DNA of 64,000 nucleotides from Sipunculus nudus (GCA_026874595.1 CM049313.1:10225508-10289507), one strand, 5' to 3'; shown: positions 25,001 through 38,010, counted from the first letter of the stretch. Notes: a model not told the origin generated them from the letters alone. Made by a program: numbers and translations.

Positions 25001-25952
25001 GTCACTGTGCCTGTGGACCAACACATCAAACTGTAGGCCTACAAAACGTGAACCTGCAGCTACAAATCGAAGACGTGAGTACGGTGGCCTGTACTGGTAG
25101 TCTGGTGTATATATATAACCATATTAACAATGAAGTATAATTTTATATAAAATTATGATTTATTTTTTAATAATTTAGAAAATGTTCAAGTTATGACATA
25201 ATTAATGCGGATATGATGTAGATGCCCAATTTCTTTATCCCTAAAATAGTAATTTATATAATTCAAATTAATAAATCGAGAGTAAACATCTAATTTGCAT
25301 AAATTATGCAACCAATATGTGACTCATCAGTTTTATATACAGTTGCCAAGAAAAGACTTGGTTATTAAAGATCCCCCGCTCAGTAACACAGAGAATTGTG
25401 TAAATAGCAATGCGAGTAACCCAGGAGCTTGGCTATACTATCAAAGCAAATAACCTCACCACCAATGTAAACCTGGATTCTAGAAGTTAGGCTCCACAAC
25501 ATGTGATCCCTATGTATACATCGTACTCTGATCTGATACCGCACAGGAATTCATGTGAACTTCATGGCCCAGTTCAGAGGCCAGAGACTATATGCAGTGT
25601 GAAGCCAATTCAAGCCAGGGTATATTTTAATGTGCAGTTGACTCCTATTTTTGTAGCTTCAAACTTAACATGCACAGTTGTAATTTGGGATTTGAGCAGC
25701 TCTAAATTGTTTTCCTGTCACATAATGAAAAATTATTTTTATACCCATGATCTAGTTAATAATTTAATTTCTTTACATGGATCATTCATACCAAGGCTAT
25801 ACACCATATATGGGTGGCTGATATATGAGTTTGCAAACATTCTGTTATATTTGCAAAATAGTTATATATGTTTTTTCACATTTGCACTTATGATTTAATC
25901 ATAATATTGATATTTTAAATAAGCTATAATGCACTCATAATCCAATAAAAAA

Positions 25953-26018
<66 letters not shown>

Positions 26019-26750
26019 AAATAAGCTATTATGCAGTCTAGATCCAGTCATAATATTGATATTTTACATAAATAAGCTATATATACAAACTCATGATCAA
26101 CTGGTTGTGGTCTTTGTAACTGATGACAGTGGTTTGTCAACCGGTTTTTAGTTGGGCCTTTAAGGTCTCATTTTCTGCTGATGGTGAATGCTGGACTCTA
26201 TTTGTGCAGTTCTAAAATTTCCATGGTTTAAGCCCATGACAGACCAGTAACTGTAGCTGAGTTTTCATTGTTGCAGTTAAATCGACTTTGCTTTTTATTA
26301 AAGGGGTTTACTCCAATATGTTGTACGTGTATAAGTAAGAAAATCCCTGTAACCTTTTATAAAGATAACCACCCCATCGCCCCAAAAAAAGCCAGTCTGA
26401 GAGGACACAGGCTGTCCTTTTGTTTATATCCAAGTGTTTATAAACTTGCGCACCTGCTAAATTGGTTTTAATCCAAATGTGTCCAATTAGGACATCTGCA
26501 AGCAAATCAGATGAACCACAGTTTTGCATATGATAAAGATTTCATTGCTCTGTATTCGCTTACACCAACAACTGCTTTTAAGGCACACATATAGTCAACC
26601 GTTGGGCACATGGTTTTTCTGATTGAGAACAAACCATGAACTGTGTTTACTAACATTGTATATAAACAAGCTCAAACATCCATCACAGGGGTGTTATAAG
26701 AGTCTTTCTCAGCAGGAATTACCCAGAGTGCAATATCATATACTAGTAGT
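22012..26750. other. Gene-poor AT-rich stretch
   Basis: It contains a GATT tandem (about 23098-23114), a 28-bp duplication near 24916-24970 and (TA)n at 25956-26016. One plus-strand frame of 131 codons (25503-25898) shows no domain, signal or splice context and is AT-rich, so it is not called. No gene was supported. Confidence 0.45.
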
Positions 26751-28288
26751 AAGCCAGCAATCACATACATTTAAGCCAGAAATCACATACATTTAAGCCA
26801 GAAGTCACATACATTTAAGTCAGAAATCACAAACATTTAAGCCAGAAATCACATACATTAAAGTCAGAAATCACAAACATTTAAGCCAGAAATCACCAAC
26901 ATTTAAGCCAGAAATCACCAACATTTAAGCCAGAAATCACCAACATTTAAGTCAGAAATCACAAATATTTAAGCCAGAAATCACAAACATTTAAGTCAGA
27001 AATCACCAACATTTAAGTCAGAAATCACCAATATTTAAGCCAGAAATAGCATATATTTAAGTCAGAAATCATAAAACATTTAAGCCAGAAATCACAAACA
27101 TTTAAGCCAGAAATCACAAACATTTATGTCAGAAATCATAAACATTTAAGTCAGAAATCACATATATTTAAGCCAGAAATCACAAACATTTAAGCCAGAA
27201 ATCACTTACATTTAAGTCAGAAATCACAAACATTTAAGCCAGAATTCACAAACATTTAAGTCAGAAATCACAAACATTTAAGTCAGAAATCATCAACATT
27301 TAAGTCAGAAATCACCAACATTTAAGCCAGAAATCACATACATTTAAGCCAGAAATCACATACATTTAAGTCAGAAATCACAAACATTTAAGCCAGAATT
27401 CACAAACATTTAAGTCAGATATCAACAACATTTAAGTCAGATATCAACAACATTTAAGTCAGAAATCAACAACATTTAAGTCAGAAATCACCAACATTTA
27501 AGCCAGAAATCACAATCATTTAAGTCAGAAGTCACAAACATTTAAGCCAGAAATCACCAACATTTAAGTCAGAAATCACCAACATTTAAGTCAGAAATAA
27601 CAAACATTTAAGCCAGAAATCACCAACATTTAAATCAGAAATCACAAACATTTAAGCCAGAAATCACAAACATATAAGTCAGAAATCATAAAACATTTAA
27701 GCCAGAAATCACAAACATTTAAGCCAGAAATCGCATACATCTAAGCCAGAAATCACAAACAGTTAAGCCAGAAATCACAAACATTTAAGCCAGAAATCGC
27801 TTACATCTAAGCCAGAAATCACAAACAGTTAAGCCAGAAATCACAAACATTTAAGCCAGAAATCACAAACATTTAAGTCAGAAATCACCAAGATTTAAGT
27901 CAGAAATCACAAACATTTAAGCCAGAAATCACATACATTTAAGCCAGAAATCACATAAATTCAAGCCAGAAATCACATACATTTAAGCCAGAAATCATAT
28001 ACATTTAAGCCAGAAATCACATACATTTAAGCTAGAAATCACATACATTTAAGCCAGAAATCACATACATTTAAGCCAGAAATCACATAAATTCAAGCCA
28101 GAAATCACATACATTCAAGCCAGAACTCGCATACATTTAAGGCAGAAATCACATACAATTAAGACAGAAATCACATAAATCTAAGCCAGAAATCACATAT
28201 ATCTATTTCAGAAATCACATACATTTAAGCCAGGCATCAAATACATTTAAGCCAGAAATCATATGCATTTAAGCCAGAAATCACATAC
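26751..28288. repeat. 22-bp satellite array, about 70 copies
   Basis: The consensus unit is AAGCCAGAAATCACAAACAT followed by TT. Main variants are GCC or GTC at positions 3-5 and ACATAC, ACAAAC or ACCAAC in the second half. The distal part (about 27900 on) is mostly ACATAC with GCC, while the middle mixes all types. Two units carry one extra A (near 27072 and 27690), and a 66-bp three-unit block is duplicated around 27731-27860. The array ends less than 200 bp before the start codon of the SOUL/HEBP gene. Confidence 0.97.
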
Positions 28289-28481
28289 TGGTACATTATA
28301 CAAATAATGCAGGTGAATAGCTCAATTTATGTTCTGTGTGTGACTCCTTCATCTGCAAGCAAAATACAATTATATTTAGTCAAGATGTATGGAAAAGCAG
28401 AAAGGCTCTTGCTTTTCACAAGTTACTTTAACAGGTATGTGTGTATATGTTCTTGCAGTTCTCCAACCTGCCAGAGACAAT

Positions 28482-28577
28482 ATGGACAAGGTCAGACTAG
28501 TAGTTGGAAGCATAAAGGCAGCTTTCACTTCATCTGGGATTGAAACACCAGCTTACGAAGTTCCAGCGAAACATGAG
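28482..28577 (+). CDS. HEBP2: HEBP2-like exon 1 (coding part)
   Basis: 32 codons, MDKVRLVVGSIKAAF to KHE, with donor GTGAGG in phase 0. The exon itself probably starts at 28459, after TTGCAG, leaving 23 nt of 5' UTR here. This ATG is the first in the exon in the right frame. Confidence 0.87.
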
Positions 28578-31500
28578 GTGAGGAGAATAAGCAAATGTCA
28601 GTAGGGCTGCAGTGATAGATTACTGCACTGAACACACGACTCAGTAGACATTGGACTGGTAAGCCTACTTGAGTCATGACACAAGTCATACTGGTGAACT
28701 GCAGTGCAACTGCCATCCATCCTATCACATCGATATTATGGTAAACAGCTGATTATTTTAATATAAGGCTACAGGTGATGAATACACCAAGACTATATGA
28801 ATGTGAAAAGCCATCTCTAAGGTAACTAGTCATTTCTAATGTGGCTTACAAATTGGATATCATCCAATAATCTGTGTGAGCTATGCTTGCCAGTCACCTG
28901 TGCGAACCATGCTTGTATTCATGCAGTCAGAAATTCAGCAAACATTGAGGCATTTTAACTTATATGTTGAGTGACAGCTGATACACAATTATAAGTAATA
29001 TCTATCATTATAACAATTTTTACAGGAGTATGAGGAGAGAGACTATGAAGCAACCGTCTGGGTGAGCACGCAGGTGAAAGCCATGTCCCACAAAGAGGCT
29101 GTCAACAGAGCTTTCAGAAGACTCTTTGAGTATATCCAGGGAAAGAATGTAGCCAGTAAGTCTTAGCTTCTCCCGGTCTCTTCTGTGCTAGCCAAATGAC
29201 TGTGCCTAATACAGCTATGACAGAACATATTACCGTTTAAAACAAGCCATGCGTACTATTACAATAGTATTGAAAGTACACCGCTGTTATTCGTAATATT
29301 ACATTTTAAATGTGTAAATTCTATCTCTACAGTTAGTGTATTATGTTTTTTCCATATCTTGCTATTTAAGGCACACCTGTTTATCTTGGGCATCCACAAA
29401 CATGCAGAATGATATGCCAAAAATATATACTGAGTTAATTGCAGGTGTTACTAGAACATTAAAATATATGAAGATTGGTATGGTTTATTTGGAGTGACAT
29501 GAAACCTGTATGTGGCACAAACGTTTTTGTATAACTACTAACATTTCACTGCATTTTGGATATGACTTACTATCCAGGCTTTGCCAATAGACACTCATTT
29601 TCAGTGATAAAAGAAATCTGCGGGAGATACATTTATTTTGGTTACCTAGCAGCTGATATAGATATTTATAAACTGTTATTAAAGGGGCAGATTTTCAAAA
29701 CATTGTCAGCTGCCATTCCCTAAATTTCATTTGTTTGGAGGTGTATATCCTTAAAATTGGAATGGAAATCATATTGAATTATTAACTTTTAAATATAAAT
29801 CTAGAAAGATGTTAGAACTGGAGTCCCTCTTTAGTTATTGTAAAAACTAAGTTCAGATATATGTCAATTTTCTTACCAAACATTTTACCAAGTATATAAC
29901 TCAAATGCAAATACAAAAAAATACCCAAATACAAAATGAAAATTTCTTTGTATTTCAATAATATTTAAGTACATTGCAAGTATATATTTTACCCCAAACC
30001 CTGACCATTTACTCACTTATTTATCAAAGGGACACAATTATAAACACATTTCATTCAGCACAGATCAATTATAAACAATTGTTACTTGCAGATAAGGTAA
30101 TTCCAATGACTGCACCTGTGGCTACAAAAGTGGAGCCAGGAGCCGGACCAAACTGTGAAAGCACCTTCACAATGTCATTCTTCGTTGGGGTCGACTTCCA
30201 AGAGAAGCCACCAGAGCCCTCCAGCCCAGATGTCTTCATCCAGAGATGGGGACCAGTCAAAGTGTTTGCCAGGTAACCTGCCCCCCCTACCTTTTTGTCG
30301 CGGTCTTGTTTCTCTGGCTTTTTCTTCAAAATGCCTACTTTTTCTTACAGTTAATTTTGATTAGTAGCATGCAGGTTTAACTTGTTGTAAATTGCTATGG
30401 AAATGTTCTTTAGTTGTTGTAATATAACTTTATGGGCAGTTTAGAGCATTGTTGAATCACAGATAGTATTGTTACAAACTAAGCCAAACAATTAAACATT
30501 TAAATGTGTTCTTAGTTTATTTTTTTTATGGAATCCACATTTGTTTATAAAAAATGAGTCTTGTCTTTTGTTGTGTCAGCCGTACCTTTTTTTTGTTCCT
30601 ACATCCTATTATTTCTATATTATCATTCCAGCTTTTGTTGGTCTTTTTTCATAGAGGCTGAAAAGTCTGTCTTATGTAATACCAAGAGCATGGCTGTTTA
30701 TGAACTCCTGACAATATAAACATAATGTTTATGAACCTTAGTATAGCCAGGATTTTTGTAAAATCTAGTAAACCAGCAGACTAAAGTCAAAGATAATGAC
30801 TGACTCAGAGTTATATAAAGGAAATTCTGTGTAAAATAAAGCACATATTCCGGCCACTGCATAACAGAAATTTCAGATTTAAAAAAATACTGTTGGAAAT
30901 GAAAAGCCTTTGCCATGTCCTTTTATTGGTGGTAACTTTGTGTAGATTATTTTACTCAATCATTGGTGAACGAATTACCATGATATGGTCTGTGAACTTA
31001 GTCATTTTGTATCAGAAGTTACTACCCCTCTCTCATGGTTGATCCACATAGGAGATAATCATGCTGGCACAACTTCATCAGTTTACTATTCAGTAAAAGC
31101 CCATACTACACCACATTAAATGGACATAATCAGGAGCAATATAATGCCGATTCTTTCACACTATCAGTTCAGTTTTGCTTTATACAAAAAGTTTCCTTGC
31201 AAAACCAACACAGCACACAGTCTCAGTTTCTCGTATCCGGCTGTTTAACATCTTGTTATGGCTCTGCATGTTGGTAAACAGTCCACATGTATCTGTTTTA
31301 CATATCCAGGCCAGAGGTCCGATCGTGTCCCGCAAAACACAATGTTTAAGCAAGCAGGAACATGTATTACATTTTTTGGGCCAAGTAAGTCAGGGCATCT
31401 CCTGATTAACACATGTAGTTGCTCCGCAATGCACACTGCACCACGTACTGTTTATGTTGACACCCCTGATAGTGCCTAGTCCACTGTTTTAACACTCATT

Positions 31501-31882
31501 TACAGGGGTAAGCAAACGGTTTTTATATATTTTGGGCAAGTACATATTTATTTTAAAGGGAAGAAGCTATTTTTTTGTTAACTCAGCATGCTTTACAGGT
31601 GATTTGGCCCCTTTAGATACAGCACTTGCCTAAATATGACAGATATTAGTAGTTGGCTCCAATCAGTGGTGAGTTACAGTAATCTAAGTATTTGATCTTA
31701 ATTGCAGAGTTTTCAGTGGGTTTGCAGAAGATGAAGACTGGATTAACCAGGCCAGGACGCTCTCGGAAGTGGTGCCTTCAGACAGCAAATACATCAAAGA
31801 CTATTACTATACATGTGGATATGACGCTCCATTTAAATTGTTCAACAGGAAAAATGAGATATGGTTCATAAAGGAATCCTGA
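28482..31882 (+). CDS. HEBP2: SOUL/heme-binding protein (HEBP2-like), complete, four exons
   Basis: This gene encodes a 193-residue SOUL-domain protein of the heme-binding protein family. Family members are small, mostly cytosolic and bind tetrapyrroles or act in mitochondrial and cell-death control; which role applies here cannot be read from sequence. The four exons total 582 nt, in frame throughout. Family landmarks are YEERDYEATVWVST near 33-46, EYIQGKN near 68-74, the core PMTAPVATKVEPG-GP (about 80-95), FTMSFF, SPDVFIQ, and the terminal YYYTCGYDAPFKLFNRKNEI with W. The length matches HEBP1/HEBP2 (about 190-205 aa). WVST, YIQGKN, VEPG and SPDVFI resemble HEBP2 more than HEBP1. A 5' UTR exon is likely, because the first coding exon follows a good acceptor (TTCTTGCAG). 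Confidence 0.94.
29026..29155 (+). CDS. HEBP2: HEBP2-like exon 2
   Basis: 43 codons plus one base, EYEERDYEATVWVST to GKNVA. Acceptor TTTTTACAG, donor GTAAGT in phase 1. Confidence 0.95.
30092..30272 (+). CDS. HEBP2: HEBP2-like exon 3 (SOUL core)
   Basis: Carries the PMTAPV core and SPDVFIQRWGPVKVFA. Acceptor ACTTGCAG in phase 1; donor GTAACC in phase 2. Confidence 0.95.
31708..31882 (+). CDS. HEBP2: HEBP2-like exon 4 (terminal)
   Basis: Starts VFSGFAEDEDW and ends NEIWFIKES before TGA at 31880-31882. Acceptor ATTGCAG restores the split Arg codon. Confidence 0.95.
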
Positions 31883-32070
31883 ATTTGACTGTGGTGGTGA
31901 TATTATAAGCAATAAGTTGTTCCATTGAGGGTTAATGTAACCGAAAGGACAAGTTCATATTTGAATTAAATTTTGTAGAAAAATTTGAATTTAATGATAG
32001 TTAATAAGTATTTTTCATAATTGTGAGCACCTCATATGAAATATCTTATTCTCTCCATAAAGCGAACATT

Positions 32071-32076
32071 AATAAA
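32071..32076 (+). terminator. Polyadenylation signal AATAAA for the HEBP2-like gene
   Basis: Canonical hexamer 189 nt after the stop codon, giving a 3' UTR of about 210 nt. A second candidate, CAATAAAAAA, lies near 32818. Confidence 0.55.
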
Positions 32077-32079
32077 GTT

Positions 32080-33880
32080 AAATGAACACATACTAGAGGA
32101 CAGAGTTGATGAAAAGTTTGGTGTAGACATTGCAGGTTTGGGTGTTCTTCATTTGAGACAGCAGCTGTGGCAACGTTAGTCATGGAACCTATAAAGGTGC
32201 ATGCTTCAGATTGTGAATTATAATATTGTAGGGAGGGGCTGTTTCCAAATATTTTGTAAAAAAAACAAGGATTTATACGTGCAATCCCAGCCACTTTAAA
32301 AGATCATTCCGGAGTATTATGTAAAACCAGTACATGACCCGTGTTCCACAGGAGTATGGGTTCACATAATACAGGAAAGTCTATGTTTATACGTTAAAAG
32401 AGGTCACCAGTCGGAGACAGCTGTCTCTTAAGGCATACTTAAGATGTTAACTTAAAATGTTAACTTAATTAAGATATAAATGGGTCTTTTATTTCATAAA
32501 TTTAGATTCACGACTGTGATTTGAGAACAAGAATCGGCTCTCTGATTTCATAAAAAATGATCGAGTCTGAGATTTCAGAAGCAAGAATCGATTTCCAGAA
32601 GTTAGAAATAATCGATTCCATTATTGGGTGTCCATGTTATGTGTCATTCGGAAGAATATCATAAGATTGCCATGCATATGTAAACGTTCATTAATGTAGC
32701 CGGATGATTTATAAATGTGTTTAGCCCTCTACGTTATATCTACTGCATGTCTGTTATTGAATGTTACTGTTATTTATAAAAGATGAAGAGACTCGTGTCT
32801 CGGGTCCATTGTTATCACAATAAAAAATTAAACTTGCATGCTGTCGGTATATATGACTTCGACCCAGAGTAGAAAACCAGCCGACCTTTTTACAGTTCGA
32901 GACAATACATTCTGTACATTGCATTCTTTATTCCAAAATGAACATGATTTTTTTATTTTCATTTTATTTGGGATTCCGTTTATATTTGCTTCCATTACCA
33001 AAGACCGGTGACTAACTGTCATGTCGTTAAATTAATCCGTTCAAATCATGTTTCCAGACTGACAATTGAGTCATATTCCGTTTACCTTGGCTATCCAACT
33101 CTTATTATTAAATATTGAAATTGAAAAGTGTTTTATATATATACATTTACCCCAGGCATCCTGTAAATTAAAAAAAACATCCGGATAACCAGTTTCTCAC
33201 AAACGTTCCAGTTTGTAAAAAGTATGACCGCAATCATTGCTTATATCTTGATGTGCATTGACCTGCTGCATGGTCTGATGCCTATTTTATCGCATAACAA
33301 TGTAGAGGAATTAATACATATTCCTTTGCATGTATTTAATTGTACTTAGAATGAACAATAGCATAACATTTTTGAAACCCAGAAATTAAAGGTCACATGA
33401 AAAATCTATTCTTCTACCTCCATAGGGAAAAGCGACTTTTGCACATTCAAAGCAACTCCTCTTAGTTTCTACGGCTGTTTATGGAATTCTTCAGTGGGAT
33501 CACCGAACTAAAATAATGTAACATGTGTCCTTGTTTATACCATGTAAGTTTCAATCAAAATTGGCCAAAACGGCTATTTTTAGTTATTTTAATGTTTTAC
33601 CAGGATAGCCTATTCAGCTGTTTTTCAATAGGGTCCAGGGTAAAGTTATATACACAGAAAAATGGATAAAAAATACATCATTCAGATTAGACATGACATA
33701 ATGCTATATCGAATACACATTTAGGTTTACAGTGTTACATATATATTAAAAACATATCATGATGTAAGACACATGCATAGTCGTAATATAGAAGATATTG
33801 AAAATATCAAAAATACATACCTAAATCTCATGTATTTGATAAAAGGTAGGTTTATGGTAAATATACATAAATAAAATTGT
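32080..33880. other. Intergenic DNA, no gene seen
   Basis: AT-rich, no domain-bearing frame on either strand. A short internal echo of GATTTCA / AAGAATCG words occurs at about 32500-32620. Confidence 0.5.
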
Positions 33881-33881
33881 G

Positions 33882-35700
33882 CTATCGCAATAAACACTTA
33901 TATAAACGTTTAAAAAGGTCGTTATTCCATAGATAAGGACCAGCATAACTAAAACTAGATCTTATGCCTTCACGCCTGGGCGTGGGTAAAGTCAAATTAT
34001 GGCTATCAGAAGATCGTGTTTCGTATAGCATCCGTTGCAACCTGAGAACCGTTTTAAAATATTCAGGTACGTCTTCAAACAAACATTTGTAGACAATTTA
34101 ACACAAAGTATCGATACCTTTGTTTCACTGTCATCCAACCTAGTTGTTTAATTAATGACGCAGGTGATGTGTTATTGTCAAAAGTTTTTGTTAAAACGCG
34201 CGGCTTTGTTCTGAAGCTTTTGAATTCTATTTAAATGAGATTTGAAACGAATTGCCCCAAAGGCTATGCAGTTCTATGTGACTTTGCAAAAGGGCAGAAT
34301 ATATGGAATTCAGACTAGTAATCTTCTGAGGAATCGCAATCTTGAGAGAGTTCACCATTCACACATTCTAATTGTCTCATGTTTGACAAATAATTTTTAA
34401 ACCAACTAAGTTTAGTATTGGTAATGCCGTAAATATTGCTTTAATTTAGTCTATGAAATTGAATAATGTAGGCTATTAAATCCTTTTTCTATTTTTGTTC
34501 ATGTTTGTGTTCAGTAAATACTGTGTGCAGTGCTAGAGGCGCTCTGTTACTATTTGATGATGGCCGAACATTTTGCTCTAACTAATCTAATTTGCCGTTA
34601 GTGACCTATTCGTGACAATTGTAGTCAATATTAAAATTACCTATCAAAATAACGTGCTTATAACCACAAACAGCTTCAACAATATTTAGCAGTTCATCAA
34701 TGTTGTCAACCTTAGCACTAGGTGGTGTATAAATTGAGCCAATTAAAAAATGTTTTCCTAACGTTTAGAGTAACCCAAACACTTTCCATAACGTTACATT
34801 TAAAGGAAACATACGCTCTGGTTTCAATGATTGCAACACATAAGTGACGACGCCGCCACCTTGTGAGTTCCTGTAAAATCCGAAGAGAGTATAATTATTA
34901 ATACTAAGCTCAGAATCAGTTATATTTTTATCGAGCCACGATTCAGCAAAAGTAAAAATATGTGGTCTAATACGCGAGTTAAATTAAAGGAATCTTATCT
35001 TATTTAGGGAGCAAGCTACGACCATTGAGATGGGCCAACAGTGTACCTTTGGAGGCTGAACGATTTAGTAGAGGATGTGCATCATCATCGCTAGTGTTTA
35101 TACGAGAGTGGTCTAAACTTGATGTACTTGGGAGAGGAAGTGCTAAACAAATTCTAACGACTCGGTATTAATATGCACAGCATTAGTCTTAGCAAGAATA
35201 TCAATGAGTGCTGCGAAATTTCCCTGCATGATTTTACCTTTCCTATTTAGATGAACACCATCACGCCCTGTGCAAGGGGAATCTCTTTCAATATTGTCCA
35301 AGAATGACCATTTATTATTGGTACAAATGACCTCAATAGGAGCATTGACCAATCGTAGTGTTCTCTCTTCATCGCTTGTACGCCTTCCTTTGATGACTAA
35401 GCAGAAGATAACACCAGTAATATATTTATTATTACGTAGCACCGTCTCAAATTCCCTAAGCGCTTTAATAATTGTAGCTGCGGATTCTTGTTCAATATGA
35501 TTGGTCCAAAACGTGAATTATGACCTCATCATCGGCCACTTTAGCGACATGATTACTTGTTTGCTGATTCGTGTAACACTTTGAATTCTTAGGAATGGAA
35601 ACATCATTGGTGGCTTCTAAAATCAAGCCTTTTGGTCATGGAGTTGCCATGTATAGTGACACCTAGGTGAGGTTTCATGCTTGATTTGGCGTTTTTATCA
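33882..35700 (-). mobile_element. Decayed non-LTR retrotransposon (CR1/L2-like) with esterase and endonuclease remnants
   Basis: Reading down the minus strand: an SGNH-esterase-like part (VTIHGNSMTKRLDFRSH near 35650-35580, broken by stops, then DGVHLNRKGK at about 35245); an AP-endonuclease-like part (FAESWLDKNI and NSQGGGVV near 34980-34850; IYTPPSAK and VILIGNFNIDYN near 34735-34625); then, with no reverse transcriptase between, a C-terminal piece at 34082-33882 (ETRSSDSHNLTLPTPRREGI and YAGPYLWNNDLF). Order and motifs match esterase-bearing CR1/L2-type elements. The usual G-D-F-N of the endonuclease is G-N-F-N here. Stops, frame changes and loss of the polymerase core show the element is dead. 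Confidence 0.8.
35143..35442 (-). pseudogene. Esterase (SGNH hydrolase-like) remnant of the non-LTR element
   Basis: A 99-codon open stretch containing ITGVIFCLVIKGRRTSDEER, then FLDNIERDSPCTGRDGVHLN. D-G-V-H-L matches the catalytic Asp/His block of SGNH hydrolases, and the nucleophile block lies upstream in a broken frame. It belongs to the surrounding retrotransposon and is not a host gene. Confidence 0.65.
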
Positions 35701-36619
35701 GAACCATTGGTGATGAAATGTTTCCCTATATATTTCCCATTAAGACTAAATATGTATAAGCTGCAATACCTAATAACTAATGCATGGGATGTCTTTGAAT
35801 TTTCTGTTCTTGTTCATTTTTTATATTTTTCTATTTTGTAAGAACTGCAATTTTAAAAAGCAATTTTAAGCAAATTCATAGTTAATTTTGAGAATGACGC
35901 CTGGAAGTCGGTTGATAATTTCAAATTCGTTGCCTCTGCCTGGAGGGTATATGGTTTCATTCCTGCTCTCGTATGTATGTTTGTGTGTTTGTTCACAACA
36001 TAACTTAGGCATGCAGTCTTGAACGGAATCTCATAAAGTTTTCAGGGCATTTCGGGAATGGGGCCGTTAAGAATCTATTACATTCTGGTGTGGATCCAGA
36101 TGATCCACGTTCAGGAACGTCATTCCCAAATGTGGCGTCATATGCATGAATAAACCTGATAATATGGGCCAAAGAAGTGAAAGCAAACATGAGTTTAGGC
36201 GCATCCCTAACGGAGACCTCCCACTTGGCGGAAGCTTGCATTTGTTAGAATGCAGATTTCCCGTTCTGAATAAAATTAAAAATCACTACGTCTGCGAGGT
36301 ATATTTTTCAGTAATCCTTCAGAGTTCTGCGTACAATTTCACAATAATTAATGCATGCATGAATTGCATTTGAGATATGATATTTGCACATAGTCCATAG
36401 TATGACCATACATAAGCTTTGGCTAAAAAGGCCCTTGAATACTAATAGCATAAGTGACCGGTCATGCTCGATAGCTGGCGGCGTGACCCAATTGTCAATT
36501 GCTCTGTTTATTGATAAACATGGCCCGGCACCTTGAATGGAACGGTCAGGGAAATAATTGTCCAAAGTTCGCCCCTTTTGCAGTCTCCATTAATTCTTCG
36601 CTCACGTGCAATCATTATC

Positions 36620-36860
36620 ATACTATGATTTGAGGATTTGACCAGGATAAAAAAGCGTTATTCCGCTGTTTACTTATTCCGCTCGTTCACCTCCATTTGC
36701 CACCACGCTCTCCCTCTCTGCAGGCTGATTCTCGCCCGGACGCTGTCCTCGGAGTACGCTAAGCATCCCTATACGCCCTTACTGAACCCTGGCAGGTTTC
36801 TCGAACCGCCTATGGGGGCCACACAGAGAAAAAAAACCCAGATGTCATATGTCGCCTGAA
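36620..36860. repeat. Diverged direct repeat, copy A
   Basis: It shares TTTGAGGATTT, AAGCGTTATTCC, ATTCTCGCC, GCTGTCCTC-GAGTAC, CGCCCTTA-TGAACCCTG and CAGATGTCA-type words in the same order with copy B at 37770-38010, about 1.15 kb away. Non-coding; the family is unknown. Confidence 0.7.
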
Positions 36861-37769
36861 GAAAATATGGATATACTGGCAGTTATTAAGAATGGGACAA
36901 AAACCGAATTAAACCGAATGCACACCCCGCCAGTCTTTAATCTAAAATTTAACATTAACACTTATGCACATGCACCGTTGAAAGATAATACAAAAGCTTA
37001 TGCAATATCATTTATTTAGATACATGAAGATGTTAAAAGTTCAGATGATAAAACAGCATATCATGTTTGTAACTATAATAATTTTAATAACAATATTTAA
37101 TAATAATTACAATACAATGTAAGGAATAAAAATGACCTTTTTAGGGACCTATATTCTCCTACTAGGTATGTTAAATATACATGTAGTATAAAGTTTTTTC
37201 TAGCAAATATAGTATCTACCAATATTTCATTCTAACACCGTTTGCTATATCCTGTACACAAGTGGAAATATGCCTACACCAGGCGCAAATCAAGCATAGC
37301 GCGCACACCTGCTGCCGACCGATCTTTCTTCTATGTACATGTATCTTCTTTCATGTTATTTCTGTTTTTTTAGTTGTCCCGCATGGGAAAATTCGGACAT
37401 TGCTCTGGTAAACAGAATCACATGGACTAATGATTTCACACACGCACATAGAACCATGACAACGTATGATAATATAGATGAATTGGGGTGTCGGGGTAGT
37501 TTCGCGGGGAAATTTGAAATCAGCCAAAATGAACTAGAGCGGGAGATAATGCACATATTATTATAGATGTTTATGTATATTAAAACCGGTTTATTTCGCC
37601 GGGTAATCTAGAGTTCGCTGCGAAAACATGCAAATAATATGAGACAAATATGGCAGATTCAAATTGGTTTAGTTCATAATATCCTATTCAGTTGCCACAT
37701 AACATAAAAATCATCAAAGCCGGTCATATGAACGTTTGTCCAATAATAATTAAAATAATCAAACAATCC

Positions 37770-38010
37770 TACTATAATTTGAGGATTTTGGCGTAGTTAA
37801 AGAAAAGCGTTATTCCACTTTAAACGTTCCAGACACACGTCCCTTTACCACGAAAGATATATTCTCGCCTAGAGGCTGTCCTCAGAGTACTTTTGTGTCG
37901 CATCGCCGCGCCCTTATTGAACCCTGACAGGGTTGTTTCTGCCAGATTCTTGAAACCGCTCAGGGGGCTGCCATTTTTTGCGTAAACTCTGGATGTCACA
38001 AGTCGAGACA
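37770..38010. repeat. Diverged direct repeat, copy B
   Basis: Second copy of the block at 36620-36860. It ends about 70 bp short of the stop codon of the minus-strand membrane-protein exon, so it sits at that gene's 3' side. Confidence 0.7.

Noticed and set aside
25503-25898. A 131-codon plus-strand open frame.
   Set aside because: No recognisable domain, AT-biased composition, no convincing splice signals. Length alone is not enough in AT-rich DNA.
26751-28288. CRISPR-like reading of the 22-bp array.
   Set aside because: Units are directly contiguous with no unique spacers, and the host is a eukaryote.
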